36,379 nt of DNA. Source: Clostridia bacterium (GTDB lineage: Bacteria > Bacillota_A > Clostridia > Christensenellales > Aristaeellaceae). The stretch covers positions 1 to 36,379 of the forward strand of contig JAFUDW010000139.1 of NCBI GenBank assembly GCA_017464225.1, read 5' to 3'. Position 1 is the first letter of the stretch. Each line of letters starts with the position of its first letter. The notes under the pieces were generated by a model. It saw nothing but the letters and a program-made list of their open reading frames with translations, was not told where the DNA came from and ran no database searches. Of the stretch, positions 14,630-23,671 are shown one piece after another. A program made the translations under genes and the position numbers.

Positions 14630-16168
14630 ATGAAACGTTTGATTACCGCGCTTTTCACCCTGATCATGATCCTTTCTCTGGCTGCCGCTGCGTCTGCCGA
14701 CGCCGCCAACAACACCTTCATTTACGGCATTGCCGGCGATCCCGGCAACGATATCAACACCGTGTCCACCTCCAGCCGTTATGATCTGACCACCGAGCGT
14801 GTGCTGTACAGCCCGCTGTACAACTATTACAGCGCCGACGATATCGAGTATCGCCTGGCCGAGAGCTTTGAGCTTTCCGAGGACGGCCTGGCGCTGACCG
14901 TGCACCTGCGCCAGGGCGTGGTGTGGAGCGACGGCGAGCCCTTCACCGCCGACGACGTTGTGTTCACCTATGATTTTATCATCAACACCGATTATGCCAA
15001 CGGCCATGATACCTTTGTCTACGGTAATGAAAAGGTGACCGTGGAGAAGATCGACGATTATACCGTCCGGTTCACCGCTCCCCTCTATACGCCCACCCTG
15101 GTGAGCGACCTGGCCGCCGAGCACTACATCATGGCCAAGCACATCTACGAAGGCGACGAAACCCTGGACAACAACCCCAAGAATGCCACCCCCGTGGGCA
15201 CCGGTCCTTACATCCTGGAGGAATACAAGCCCGGCGAGTATCTGCGCTTCAAGGCCAACGAGAATTACTTCCTGGGCGCGCCAAAGATCGAAACGCTGAT
15301 CTTCCAGATCGTCACCGATAACAACACCGCCTCCCTGGCCGTCAAGACCGGCGAAATCAACGCCCTGTTCACCTCCACCACCGAGGCCGCCGATTTTGCC
15401 GACAGCGACGTATCGATCTACGCCTATCCCGAGGGCCGCGTCTCCTACACCGTGTTCAACCTGTCCTCCAGCCGCACCCACGATATCAACCTGCGCAAGG
15501 CCGTGTTCTTCGCCCTGAACCGCGATGAAATCAACCTGGGCTCCTACGGCTCCGAGGAATACTTCCTTAATGCCTATTCCTTCCTGCCGGCGGGAAACGC
15601 CTTTGGCACCGAGGATCTGGAAAAGTACGAGCAAAACATCGATTTGGCCAAGGAATACCTGGCCAAAGTGGAGGGCGACGTGCCTACCCTGCGTCTGGGT
15701 TACACCGCCAACAACGTGACCCAGGAGACCATCGGCCTGATCATGCAGCAGGAGCTGAAGGCCGTGGGCATCGATCTGGAGCTGATCGCCTTTGAGGGCA
15801 ACGCCCTGACCAACCTGCTCTACGCCGAAAACGACGACGCCGACCTGTACTTGACCGGCTACATCATGGGCGATGATCCCTCCTCCTACGGCACGCTGTT
15901 CGTATCCACCGGCAGCGCCAACTTCAGTCACGTGTCCGATGAGGAGCTGGACAGCTACTTTGCCGCCGGTTCCGTGGAGCAGGATCAGGAAGCGCGCAGG
16001 GAAATCTACTATGACGCCCAGCGCCGCCTGGCCGACCTGGCCGTGCAGTTCCCCTTCGCCACCGATCAGCGCCTGCTGGTGCTGACCAACGACGTGGGCG
16101 GCGTGGAGGAAGCCCGTCTGATTCCCATCTACTTCTTCTCCAACCTGGATCAGCTGTACTTTAAGTAA
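14630..16168 (+). CDS. Peptide ABC transporter substrate-binding protein
   Basis: 512-residue solute-binding protein of the DppA/OppA family (SBP_bac_5): VVWSDGEPFTADDVVFTYDF and the GTGPYILEEYKPGEYL region are typical. Residues 1-23 form a signal peptide ending ASA, but there is no lipobox Cys; in a Gram-positive cell it must be retained some other way or be released. ATG 14630 is chosen over the in-frame TTG 14615 because TTGGAGG at 14615-14621 is its ribosome-binding site. The mature protein has no Cys at all and few Met, which suits a protein made during sulfur amino-acid starvation. First gene of the dpp operon behind the Cys/Met attenuator. Confidence 0.93.
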   Translation: MKRLITALFTLIMILSLAAAASADAANNTFIYGIAGDPGNDINTVSTSSRYDLTTERVLYSPLYNYYSADDIEYRLAESFELSEDGLALTVHLRQGVVWSDGEPFTADDVVFTYDFIINTDYANGHDTFVYGNEKVTVEKIDDYTVRFTAPLYTPTLVSDLAAEHYIMAKHIYEGDETLDNNPKNATPVGTGPYILEEYKPGEYLRFKANENYFLGAPKIETLIFQIVTDNNTASLAVKTGEINALFTSTTEAADFADSDVSIYAYPEGRVSYTVFNLSSSRTHDINLRKAVFFALNRDEINLGSYGSEEYFLNAYSFLPAGNAFGTEDLEKYEQNIDLAKEYLAKVEGDVPTLRLGYTANNVTQETIGLIMQQELKAVGIDLELIAFEGNALTNLLYAENDDADLYLTGYIMGDDPSSYGTLFVSTGSANFSHVSDEELDSYFAAGSVEQDQEARREIYYDAQRRLADLAVQFPFATDQRLLVLTNDVGGVEEARLIPIYFFSNLDQLYFK

Positions 16169-16201
16169 TAGCTTCCCGCGTGAAGCAAGGGAGCCTGCGC
16201 C

Positions 16202-16224
16202 GCCCGTCAGCGCGGGCCCCTTTT
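16202..16224 (+). terminator. Hairpin after the binding-protein gene
   Basis: GCCCG (16202-16206) with CGGGC (16213-16217), followed by CCC and TTTT. Probably a leaky terminator or mRNA stabiliser that keeps the binding protein more abundant than the permeases, common in ABC importer operons. Confidence 0.5.
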
Positions 16225-16252
16225 CGGCTTTTATGCATGGAGGGATTCCATT

Positions 16253-17209
16253 TTGCTGCGCTATACCATCAAACGCATATTGCAGGCCGTCCCGCTGCTG
16301 CTGGTGATCAGCGTGATCTGCTTTGGCCTGATGCAGCTGGCGCCCTTTGACGCCATCGACGCGCTGACCACGCCCGATATGGCGCTCGAGGTCAAGGAGG
16401 CCATGAAGGCCCGGGTGGGGCTGGATCAGCCCGTGCCGGTGCAGTATATCCGCTGGCTGGGCCGCATGGTGCGGGGCGATCTGGGCTATTCCATCGTGAC
16501 CCACCTGTCGGTGTCGGAGGGCTTTTTTTCGCGGCTGCCCAACACCGTGCTGCTGGTGCTGCCCAGCTATCTGATCGCCTTAATGATCGCCGTTGTGCTG
16601 GGGCTGATCGCCGGCTCCAACCGCGGCGGACGGGCCGATAAGATCATCGATACCCTGTGCTCCATCGGCATGGCGACGCCCACCTTTTGGGTGGGCATGA
16701 TGCTGGTGTACCTGTTCGGGTACGAATGGCGGCTGCTGCCGATCCTGGGCATGCACACCATGGGCGTGGAGAACAGCATCTCCGACCTGATCCGCCATAT
16801 GATATTGCCGGTGACCGTGCTGACGCTGGGCAATTTGCCCTCCACCATCCGCTTTGTGCGCTCCTCGGCCATCAGCCAGTACAGCGAGGATTACGTGACC
16901 GTGCAGAAGGCCTTCGGCGCCAGCCGGGCGCAGATCCTGTTCCGCCATGTGGTCAAAAACGTGCTGCTGCCGGTGATTACGCTGGTGGGCATGTCGCTGC
17001 CCACGCTGGTGACCGGCGCGTTTGTGACCGAATCCATTTTCAGCTGGCCAGGGGTGGGCACCTATTTTTTGACCGCCATCCAGGCCTTTGATTATCCCGT
17101 GGTCATGACGGTGATGTTTTTCTCCTCCGTGATGGTGATCCTGGGCAACCTGCTGGCCGATCTGGCCTACGCGCTGGTGGATCCGCGGATCAAATCGATG
17201 GAGGGATAG
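16253..17209 (+). CDS. dppB: Dipeptide ABC transporter permease DppB
   Basis: 318-residue inner permease subunit with six predicted membrane helices and the long loop after helix 1 typical of DppB/OppB. The EAA loop that docks on the ATPases reads AFGASRAQILFRHVVKN. TTG start at 16253 with ATGGAGGGA about 9 bases before it; this gives the standard N-terminus LRYTIKRILQAVPLL. Three bases separate it from dppC. Confidence 0.94.
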   Translation: MLRYTIKRILQAVPLLLVISVICFGLMQLAPFDAIDALTTPDMALEVKEAMKARVGLDQPVPVQYIRWLGRMVRGDLGYSIVTHLSVSEGFFSRLPNTVLLVLPSYLIALMIAVVLGLIAGSNRGGRADKIIDTLCSIGMATPTFWVGMMLVYLFGYEWRLLPILGMHTMGVENSISDLIRHMILPVTVLTLGNLPSTIRFVRSSAISQYSEDYVTVQKAFGASRAQILFRHVVKNVLLPVITLVGMSLPTLVTGAFVTESIFSWPGVGTYFLTAIQAFDYPVVMTVMFFSSVMVILGNLLADLAYALVDPRIKSMEG

Positions 17210-17212
17210 CTT

Positions 17213-18067
17213 ATGGGCATGATGACCAAACGCCGGCGGCAGCAGCTGCGCGCCGAGCTGAAATACAACAAGGGCATTTTTGTGGCCCTGACCTTTTTGA
17301 TCCTGATCGCGCTGGTGTCGATCTTCGCCTTCCTGTCGCCCTATGATCCCGACGCTATCGATATGCTGCATCGTCTGGAGGGTCCCTCCTCCGCCCACTG
17401 GTTCGGCACCGACGATCTGGGGCGGGATTATTTGACGCGCATCCTGTACGGCGGGCGCATATCGCTGCTGGTGGGGGTGATCTCCATGCTGATCTCCACC
17501 GCCATCGGCGTCACGGTGGGCACGGTGGCCGGGTACTTTGGCGGCTGGATCGATAACCTGCTGATGCGGCTGGTGGATATTCTTTCCTCCATCCCCTGGA
17601 TGGTGCTGGTCACGGTGGTCAGCATCTTCCTGCGCCCCGGGCTGCAGGCCATCATCCTGGTGATCGGCCTGTTCACCTGGATGAGCGTGGCCCGCCTGGT
17701 GCGGGCCGAAACGCTGAGCGTCAAGGAGCGGGAATACGTGCTCTATGCCAAGGCCATGGATCAGCGGCCTTCTTTCATCATCCTGCGGCATGTGATCCCT
17801 TCGGTGCTGCCCACCATCATCATCGCCGCCACCGGCGATATCGCCAGCGCCATCATGATTGAGTCCTCTCTGAGCTTCCTGGGCCTGGGCGTACAGCAGC
17901 CCATGTCCTCCTGGGGCAGTATGCTCAACCGCGCCCAGAACATGCTGGGCCGCGCGCCCTACATGGCCATCGTGCCGGGCGTGATGATCATATTGACGGT
18001 GTTTTCCTTTAACAAGCTGGGCGATCTGATCCGCGTATTCGTGGAGCCCAAGGCCATCGAACGATAG
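17213..18067 (+). CDS. dppC: Dipeptide ABC transporter permease DppC
   Basis: 284-residue second permease. The N-terminal helix (VALTFLILIALVSIFAFL), FGTDDLGRD periplasmic motif and EAA loop (AKAMDQRPSFIILRHVIPS) are all present. It is complete, unlike the oppC fragment at 12032, from which it differs clearly in sequence. Ends 10 bases before dppD. Confidence 0.94.
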   Translation: MGMMTKRRRQQLRAELKYNKGIFVALTFLILIALVSIFAFLSPYDPDAIDMLHRLEGPSSAHWFGTDDLGRDYLTRILYGGRISLLVGVISMLISTAIGVTVGTVAGYFGGWIDNLLMRLVDILSSIPWMVLVTVVSIFLRPGLQAIILVIGLFTWMSVARLVRAETLSVKEREYVLYAKAMDQRPSFIILRHVIPSVLPTIIIAATGDIASAIMIESSLSFLGLGVQQPMSSWGSMLNRAQNMLGRAPYMAIVPGVMIILTVFSFNKLGDLIRVFVEPKAIER

Positions 18068-18077
18068 GAGGAAGCGC

Positions 18078-19057
18078 ATGAGTAAGCCCATATTGGAAGT
18101 CAAGGCGCTGCGCACCTCCTTTCACACCCGCGGGAAAACGGTGCAGGCGGTGCGCGGCATCGACCTGACCGTGCGCGAGGGCGAGATCCTGGGCATCGTA
18201 GGCGAAAGCGGCAGCGGCAAAAGCGTATCCATGAAGTCGGTGATCCGCCTGGTGCCGCCCTCGGCCGCCGTGACCGCCGATTCCATCCTGCTGGACGGCG
18301 TCGAGCTGACCGCCCTCACAGAAAAGCAGATGCGCTCTGTGCGCGGCGGCAGTGTATCCATGATCTTTCAGGATCCCATGACCTCGCTGGACCCCTTAAA
18401 GCGCGTTGGCGCGCATATCGGCGAGGTGCTGCGCCGCCACCTGAATATGAGACGCGCCGAAGCCCGACAGGAGGCCGTCTCCCTGCTGCGCAAGGTGGGC
18501 GTTCCCTCTCCCGAAACCCGGGTGGATCAGTATCCCCATGAGTTTTCGGGCGGCATGCGCCAGCGCGTGCTGATCGCTATGGCCCTGGCCTGCCATCCCA
18601 AGCTGCTGATCGCCGACGAGCCCACCACCGCCCTGGACGTGACCATCCAGGCGCAGATCCTGGATCTGATCCGCGATCTGCAGCGGCAGGATAAAATGTC
18701 GGTGATCCTGATCACCCACGATCTGGGGGTTGTGGCGCAGCTGTGCCACCGCATCGCCGTGATGTACGGTGGGCTGATCCTGGAGGAAGGAACCACCGAG
18801 GAGATCTTTGAGTCCCCGGCCCATCCCTACACCCAGGCGCTGCTGCGCTCCATCCCCTCCATCGACGAGACCGGGAGCCAGCGCCTGCAGCCCATCGAGG
18901 GGCACGCGCCCTCGCTGATCGTGCCGCCGCCAGGCTGCCCCTTTGCCCCGCGCTGCCCCCGTGCCACGGCGGCATGCGTTGAGGGAATTCCTGCGCTGGA
19001 GCGACTGTCCGACACCCATAGTACCCGCTGCCCATTCCATCGAAAGGAGGAAACGCC

Positions 19058-19061
<4 letters not shown>
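18078..19061 (+). CDS. dppD: Dipeptide ABC transporter ATPase DppD
   Basis: 327-residue ATPase with Walker A GESGSGKS, signature FSGGMRQR, Walker B LLIADEPT and ITHDLGV. The C-terminal extension keeps the Cys motif ([15 protein letters not shown], then a further Cys) that in related DppD/OppD proteins can hold an iron-sulfur cluster; OppD at 12330 has lost it. Overlaps dppF by four bases. Confidence 0.94.
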
Positions 19062-20029
<968 letters not shown>

Positions 20030-20090
20030 TATCCATTGCATTGTTCTTGAAAAGCCCTGTCTTTTTCACCGCAGGAAAGGAAGGAAAACC

Positions 20091-21281
20091 GTGTCAGCAC
20101 GTGAGATCATTGCCGCTTATATCGTTAAGCAGGATGCCGTATACCGCCAAATTGCGTTGGATATCCATGCCAAACCCGAAGTGAGCAATTATGAGTTTTT
20201 CGCCTGCGAGCGTTTATCCAATCAGCTGAAAGACGAAGGTTTTTCCGTGCAGGTGGACGTAGCCGGGCATCGTACCGGTTTTTCCGCCGTTTACAAGGGG
20301 AAAAAGCCGGGCCCGGTATTGGTGTTTCTGGCGGAATACGATGCGTTGGCCGGGCTGGGCCATGGCTGCGGTCACAATCTGTTTGGCGCTACCTCCGCCC
20401 TGGCCGCCGCTGCCTTGAAGCAGGTCATTGATGACGAAGGCGGCGAGGTGCGGGTCTATGGAACGCCCGGCGAGGAGGGCGGCGAAAATGGCAGCGCAAA
20501 AGGCAGCTTTGTGCGGGAAGGTTTTCTGAAGGATGTGGACGCCGCTTTGTGCGTGCATCCCGGGGATAAACATGTGGCTTCCGGCCCATCCCTGTCCTGT
20601 GCGCCGGTGGATATTGAATTCTGGGGAAAACCGGCCCATGCCGCCGGTGCGCCGGAAAAGGGAATCAATGCCCTGGATGCGCTGATCCTCACCTTTAACG
20701 GCATCAACGCGCTGCGCCAGCATGTCACGCCCGACGTGCGCATCCACGGCATCATCACCCATGGGGGCGACGCGCCAAACATCGTGCCGGAATACGCGGC
20801 AGCCAAATTCTATTTTCGCGCAGCCACCGCGCCGGGATTGGAAAATGTATATCAGCGTATTGTAAAAATCGTAGAAGGAGCCGCGGCGATGACCGGCGCG
20901 AAAGGCCGCCTGCAACCTTATCAGAACCGCGTGGAAAACATGGTGCCCACGCCTTCCTTTGATGCCGTTTATGGAAAAGAGCTTGCGCTGCTGGGTTATT
21001 CGCTGCAATCCCCGGATGTGAAAAGCGGCGTTGGCTCCAGCGACGTAGGCAATATATCCCAGGTGGTTCCTACCATTCAGCCATCCATCTGTATTACCGA
21101 ATGCCCTACCCCCTGGCATACCGTGGAGGCTAGGGAAGCCGCCCGTTCTGAAAAAGGATTGGCGTCTATCTCGCTGGGCGCAAAAGCGTTAGCGCTGACA
21201 GCCCTTGATCTGATTCAGGATGCGGCTTTGCTTGCCCATATCAAGCAGGAACATCGGGAGAACGTCCAGGCTCAAGCTTGA
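20091..21281 (+). CDS. M20-family amidohydrolase (dipeptidase/N-acyl amino-acid hydrolase)
   Basis: 396-residue metallopeptidase of the M20D type (aminobenzoyl-glutamate/N-acyl-L-amino-acid hydrolases). Metal-site motifs: AEYDALAGLGHGCGHN (His91-Asn96) and TPGEEGGENG; a lid-domain His lies in KPAHAAGAPEKG. GTG 20091 is preferred because AGGAAAGGAAGG (20073-20084) precedes it; upstream extension of the frame has no support. It follows the dipeptide importer by 61 bases and probably hydrolyses imported substrates in the cytoplasm. Given the Cys/Met leader, N-acyl-cysteine, Cys/Met dipeptides or similar are plausible substrates, but this is inference. Confidence 0.9.
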   Translation: MSAREIIAAYIVKQDAVYRQIALDIHAKPEVSNYEFFACERLSNQLKDEGFSVQVDVAGHRTGFSAVYKGKKPGPVLVFLAEYDALAGLGHGCGHNLFGATSALAAAALKQVIDDEGGEVRVYGTPGEEGGENGSAKGSFVREGFLKDVDAALCVHPGDKHVASGPSLSCAPVDIEFWGKPAHAAGAPEKGINALDALILTFNGINALRQHVTPDVRIHGIITHGGDAPNIVPEYAAAKFYFRAATAPGLENVYQRIVKIVEGAAAMTGAKGRLQPYQNRVENMVPTPSFDAVYGKELALLGYSLQSPDVKSGVGSSDVGNISQVVPTIQPSICITECPTPWHTVEAREAARSEKGLASISLGAKALALTALDLIQDAALLAHIKQEHRENVQAQA

Positions 21282-21639
21282 TGTTTATAAAGTACAAAAG
21301 ACACTTATGAACTTTCCATATACTTCGTCATAAATAAACAACGAAGAAGATATAAAGCGGCAAACCTGCAAATAGATTTCAAGAGGGAAAAACAGAAAAA
21401 ATTCGTAACATAAAGCTGAAAAAAACGAACAGCAAACAACCCTGCAGCAAGATACTTTTTGCAGCAGGAAATAGCACAACCCACCATCGCAGTCAAGAGT
21501 AACCGGCTTCGCCGCGCCTGCGGCGCTCTTGACAGCGCTGGAGGATTGCGCTCAGCAGCAATCAAGGAAGGCTTCGCCTCCCTCTGCTCCAGGGAGCGTC
21601 TTTTCAGCTTGGAGAGATGGATGCCGATACCATATCTAT
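21282..21639. other. AT-rich intergenic stretch, no gene supported
   Basis: Bases 21282-21490 are clearly richer in A than the surroundings and contain a hairpin with CCTGC (21431) and GCAGG arms without a T run. Bases 21492-21606 hold the palindromic element listed separately. Open frames on either strand here lack start signals and recognisable protein sequence. Confidence 0.6.
21492..21606. repeat. Multi-hairpin palindromic element
   Basis: Arm GTCAAGAG (21492-21499) pairs with CTCTTGAC (21527-21534) around an inner CGCCGC-GCCT-GCGGCG hairpin. The next part folds as an outer CTGGAG/CTCCAG stem enclosing GATTGC/GCAATC and a GGAAGGC/GCCTCCC hairpin. This dense stem arrangement in a non-coding gap is typical of REP/MITE-like repeats or a structured RNA. 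Only one copy is in the window, so repetition cannot be tested here. Confidence 0.45.
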
Positions 21640-21966
21640 ATGGCTCGGCACCTAAATGGAGTTCCAGCTGTTCGGGTATTCCGAACAACTGAAATGTGTA
21701 TGCAGGTCTGCGAACCGGAGGAGGAAAGCTGGGAGCGCAACCCCGCGCCGGAGCAGCTTTTTTCCCAGATCGCAGAGAATAAAAAGGATTTGTGCATCCT
21801 GCTGCCGAAGGAAAAGGCGATGTTCACCCTGAACCGGGATGAACTTTGCATGGCGGTGTATCAGCCGTCGGATCGGTTGCTTCGGCTGCTGGATCGACTG
21901 GCAACGGCGGCGGGGCTGTTCCTGTGGCAGCCGCCCCGGAAAGATCAATCCACCGCTGCAACGTGA
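21640..21966 (+). CDS. Hypothetical small protein
   Basis: Not recognised. 108 residues if it starts at ATG 21640; an internal start at 21694 (MCMQVCEPEEE) is equally possible, and neither has a clear ribosome-binding site. The hairpin GTTCGG-GTATT-CCGAAC (21670-21686) lies just before the second start. The protein is acidic then mixed, with two short hydrophobic stretches (KDLCILLP; TAAGLFLW), no signal peptide and no motif I can name. Same strand as the genes on both sides, 27 bases before the next one. Confidence 0.5.
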   Translation: MARHLNGVPAVRVFRTTEMCMQVCEPEEESWERNPAPEQLFSQIAENKKDLCILLPKEKAMFTLNRDELCMAVYQPSDRLLRLLDRLATAAGLFLWQPPRKDQSTAAT

Positions 21967-21993
21967 TATTGCGTTTACAAGGGGGCGTCCAGA

Positions 21994-22263
21994 ATGAAAC
22001 GAATGTTTCTTTTTCTTCTGGCAATTCTGCTCTTTGGCGTCTGCGCCGCTTATGCCGAGGGCTATGTGCAGATCGACCAGGAAACGGTGAAGGAAATGAT
22101 GGCCCGGGGCAATATGGTACGCTACCTGGCGGAGATCCAGGCCGACGCGCCGGAGCAGATCAAAGGGTTTAGTATTAGCAGCTATCATTTTTACGCGGAA
22201 CGCTCCAACAATACGCAATACGTATTTGTTCGCACGGAAATACCAGGCAAAATAAGCGTTTAG
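21994..22263 (+). CDS. Small secreted protein
   Basis: 89 residues with a clear signal peptide (KRMFLFLLAILLFGVCAAYA, cleaved near residue 22). The remainder, about 67 residues, is not recognised; it has an acidic helix (DQETVKEMMARG) and a beta-like C-terminus. Ribosome-binding site AAGGGGGCG is weak but well placed. It may be co-expressed with the aldolase gene 22 bases downstream. Confidence 0.6.
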   Translation: MKRMFLFLLAILLFGVCAAYAEGYVQIDQETVKEMMARGNMVRYLAEIQADAPEQIKGFSISSYHFYAERSNNTQYVFVRTEIPGKISV

Positions 22264-22285
22264 ACAAAAAGAAAGGATGAGATCA

Positions 22286-23077
22286 ATGAACGAAAGGTTG
22301 CAAAAAGTCACAGAGAAAATGAAACGCGGAAAACCTGTTGTCGGTGTGTTCGTTCTCCTGGCTGACGCTTCGGTCAGCGAAATCGTGGGCTATTCCGGCT
22401 GTGATTTTGTGTGGATCGATTCTGAGCACGGCATGATGGACCGGCGGGAAATCTATCATCATGTATTGGCGGCGCAGTCAGCAGGCGCATGTGCCTTTGT
22501 GCGGGTGCCGGGGGTGGAGTATTATCAGATCAAAAACATTTTGGACATGGGTCCGGACGGCATCATCTTTCCCTTTGTAAATACTCCGGAGATTGCCCGA
22601 CAGGCGGTGGAAGCCTGCACCTATCCCGCCGACGGCGGAAAACGTGGTATCGGGCCGCTCCGCGCTATCAAATATGGCCTCGACAATGAAGCAGAATACC
22701 TGAAAATTGCCAAGGATGAAGTATGGAAGATTTTCCAGATTGAAAGCATGGAGGCCGTGGATAATCTGGAGGAGATTGCGAAAGTACCCGGCTATCACTC
22801 TTTGTTTGTTGGCCCAGCGGATTTGGGCATGTCCATGACCATCGTCGATCCGAAAGACAAGCCCGCCCTGATCGCGGATGTACAGAGGCGAGCTGCTAAA
22901 GCAGCGGCGGAGAACGGAAAATACTGCGGCTCCTGCGCCGGACCGACAAAGAAATCTTGCGCTGAACTCCTGGAGCGCGGCGTCCAATGGATGACCATCG
23001 CGCAGGATGCCCGCATAATCAGTGGCTTTCTTGCGGATGCGATCCAAAAAATCAATGACTCTTCCGCAAATCGATGA
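22286..23077 (+). CDS. HpcH/HpaI-family aldolase
   Basis: 263-residue class II pyruvate-type aldolase that splits or forms 2-keto-3-deoxy/4-hydroxy-2-oxo acids with a divalent metal. Key residues are in place: His48 in IDSEHGMMD, Arg73 in AFVRVP, metal ligands Glu153 (FQIESMEAV) and Asp179 (VGPADLGMS). ATG 22286 is chosen because GAAAGGA (22271-22277) fits it; an ATG nine bases earlier is too close to that site. Sugar-acid or aromatic catabolism is the family role, but no pathway partner is nearby. Confidence 0.9.
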   Translation: MNERLQKVTEKMKRGKPVVGVFVLLADASVSEIVGYSGCDFVWIDSEHGMMDRREIYHHVLAAQSAGACAFVRVPGVEYYQIKNILDMGPDGIIFPFVNTPEIARQAVEACTYPADGGKRGIGPLRAIKYGLDNEAEYLKIAKDEVWKIFQIESMEAVDNLEEIAKVPGYHSLFVGPADLGMSMTIVDPKDKPALIADVQRRAAKAAAENGKYCGSCAGPTKKSCAELLERGVQWMTIAQDARIISGFLADAIQKINDSSANR

Positions 23078-23104
23078 TTATTAAAGGAGCCCTGACTGAA
23101 CCAT

Positions 23105-23148
23105 AAAAAAACAGCTTTCGAGCCGATTTTAAGGATCGAAACGAAAGC
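23105..23148 (-). terminator. Intrinsic terminator on the minus strand
   Basis: GCTTTCG (23114-23120) and CGAAAGC (23142-23148) form a stem that on the minus strand is followed by TG and a run of T (A run 23105-23111 on the plus strand). Probably ends the tRNA-Ala transcript. Confidence 0.6.
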
Positions 23149-23201
23149 CGCTTGAAATTCGCAATGGTACGAACGATGGTACTAAACGCCCCAAAATAGG
23201 C

Positions 23202-23229
23202 GAAAACCCTTGAAAAATCAAGGGTTTTC
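23202..23229. terminator. 12-bp perfect hairpin next to tRNA-Ala
   Basis: A 12-bp stem (23202-23213 with 23218-23229, loop AAAA) three bases past the 3' end of tRNA-Ala. The 3' arm carries TTTTC on both strands, so it may act as a terminator or 3' processing boundary in either direction. Confidence 0.6.
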
Positions 23230-23231
23230 GA

Positions 23232-23307
23232 TGGTGGAGCATAGGAGATTCGAACTCCTGACCCCAACACTGCCAGTGTTGTGCGCTACCAACTGCGCTA
23301 ATGCCCC
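23232..23307 (-). tRNA. tRNA-Ala(GGC)
   Basis: 76 bases with encoded CCA. Acceptor GGGGCAT pairs with ATGCTCC and includes the G3-U70 wobble that identifies tRNA-Ala. Anticodon loop CTGGCAG gives GGC (reads GCC codons, frequent in this genome). T arm AGGAG-TTCGAAT-CTCCT. Its promoter lies at 23321-23349. Confidence 0.95.
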
Positions 23308-23320
23308 ATCGGCGAAAATT

Positions 23321-23349
23321 ATAATACCACAAATTTTGCTTTTTGTAAA
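23321..23349 (-). promoter_or_regulatory. Promoter of tRNA-Ala
   Basis: On the minus strand: -35 TTTACA (23349-23344), 17-base spacer, -10 TATTAT (23326-23321), placed just before the tRNA 5' end at 23307. Confidence 0.7.
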
Positions 23350-23671
23350 GGGGTAAAATGAAAAAATTTGTGCGGACGGATTTTCGGAATTTACGTCGGA
23401 ATTGCGTGGACGGATTCCCGGAGAAGGCCCGGCAGGGCCTATGCGGAAAAAACTATCAATGATCAGAATTGACCGCGCACATTCCGGCGCGAATTCCGCG
23501 GGGGAAGGGGAGGAGAAACGACGGCGGGGATTTCAGCGTAAAGGCACGTCCATAAAACCGCCGGGACGCTGTACGGCGACCCGGCGGAAGGTTGGTTGGG
23601 ATTTCCCTGAAAATACGGAAATTGGGAGGCGGCGGAAAGCGCCTTTGCGGAGGATGAAAGCGGGGAAAGCC
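23350..23671. other. Gap between the tRNA-Ala promoter and the end of glgB, no gene supported
   Basis: G-rich, purine-biased sequence with a short hairpin AGGCCC-GGCA-GGGCCT near 23426. An open frame on the plus strand runs through it into glgB antisense, but has no ribosome-binding site and repetitive Arg/Gly/Lys composition. No glgB terminator with a T run is evident. Confidence 0.5.
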
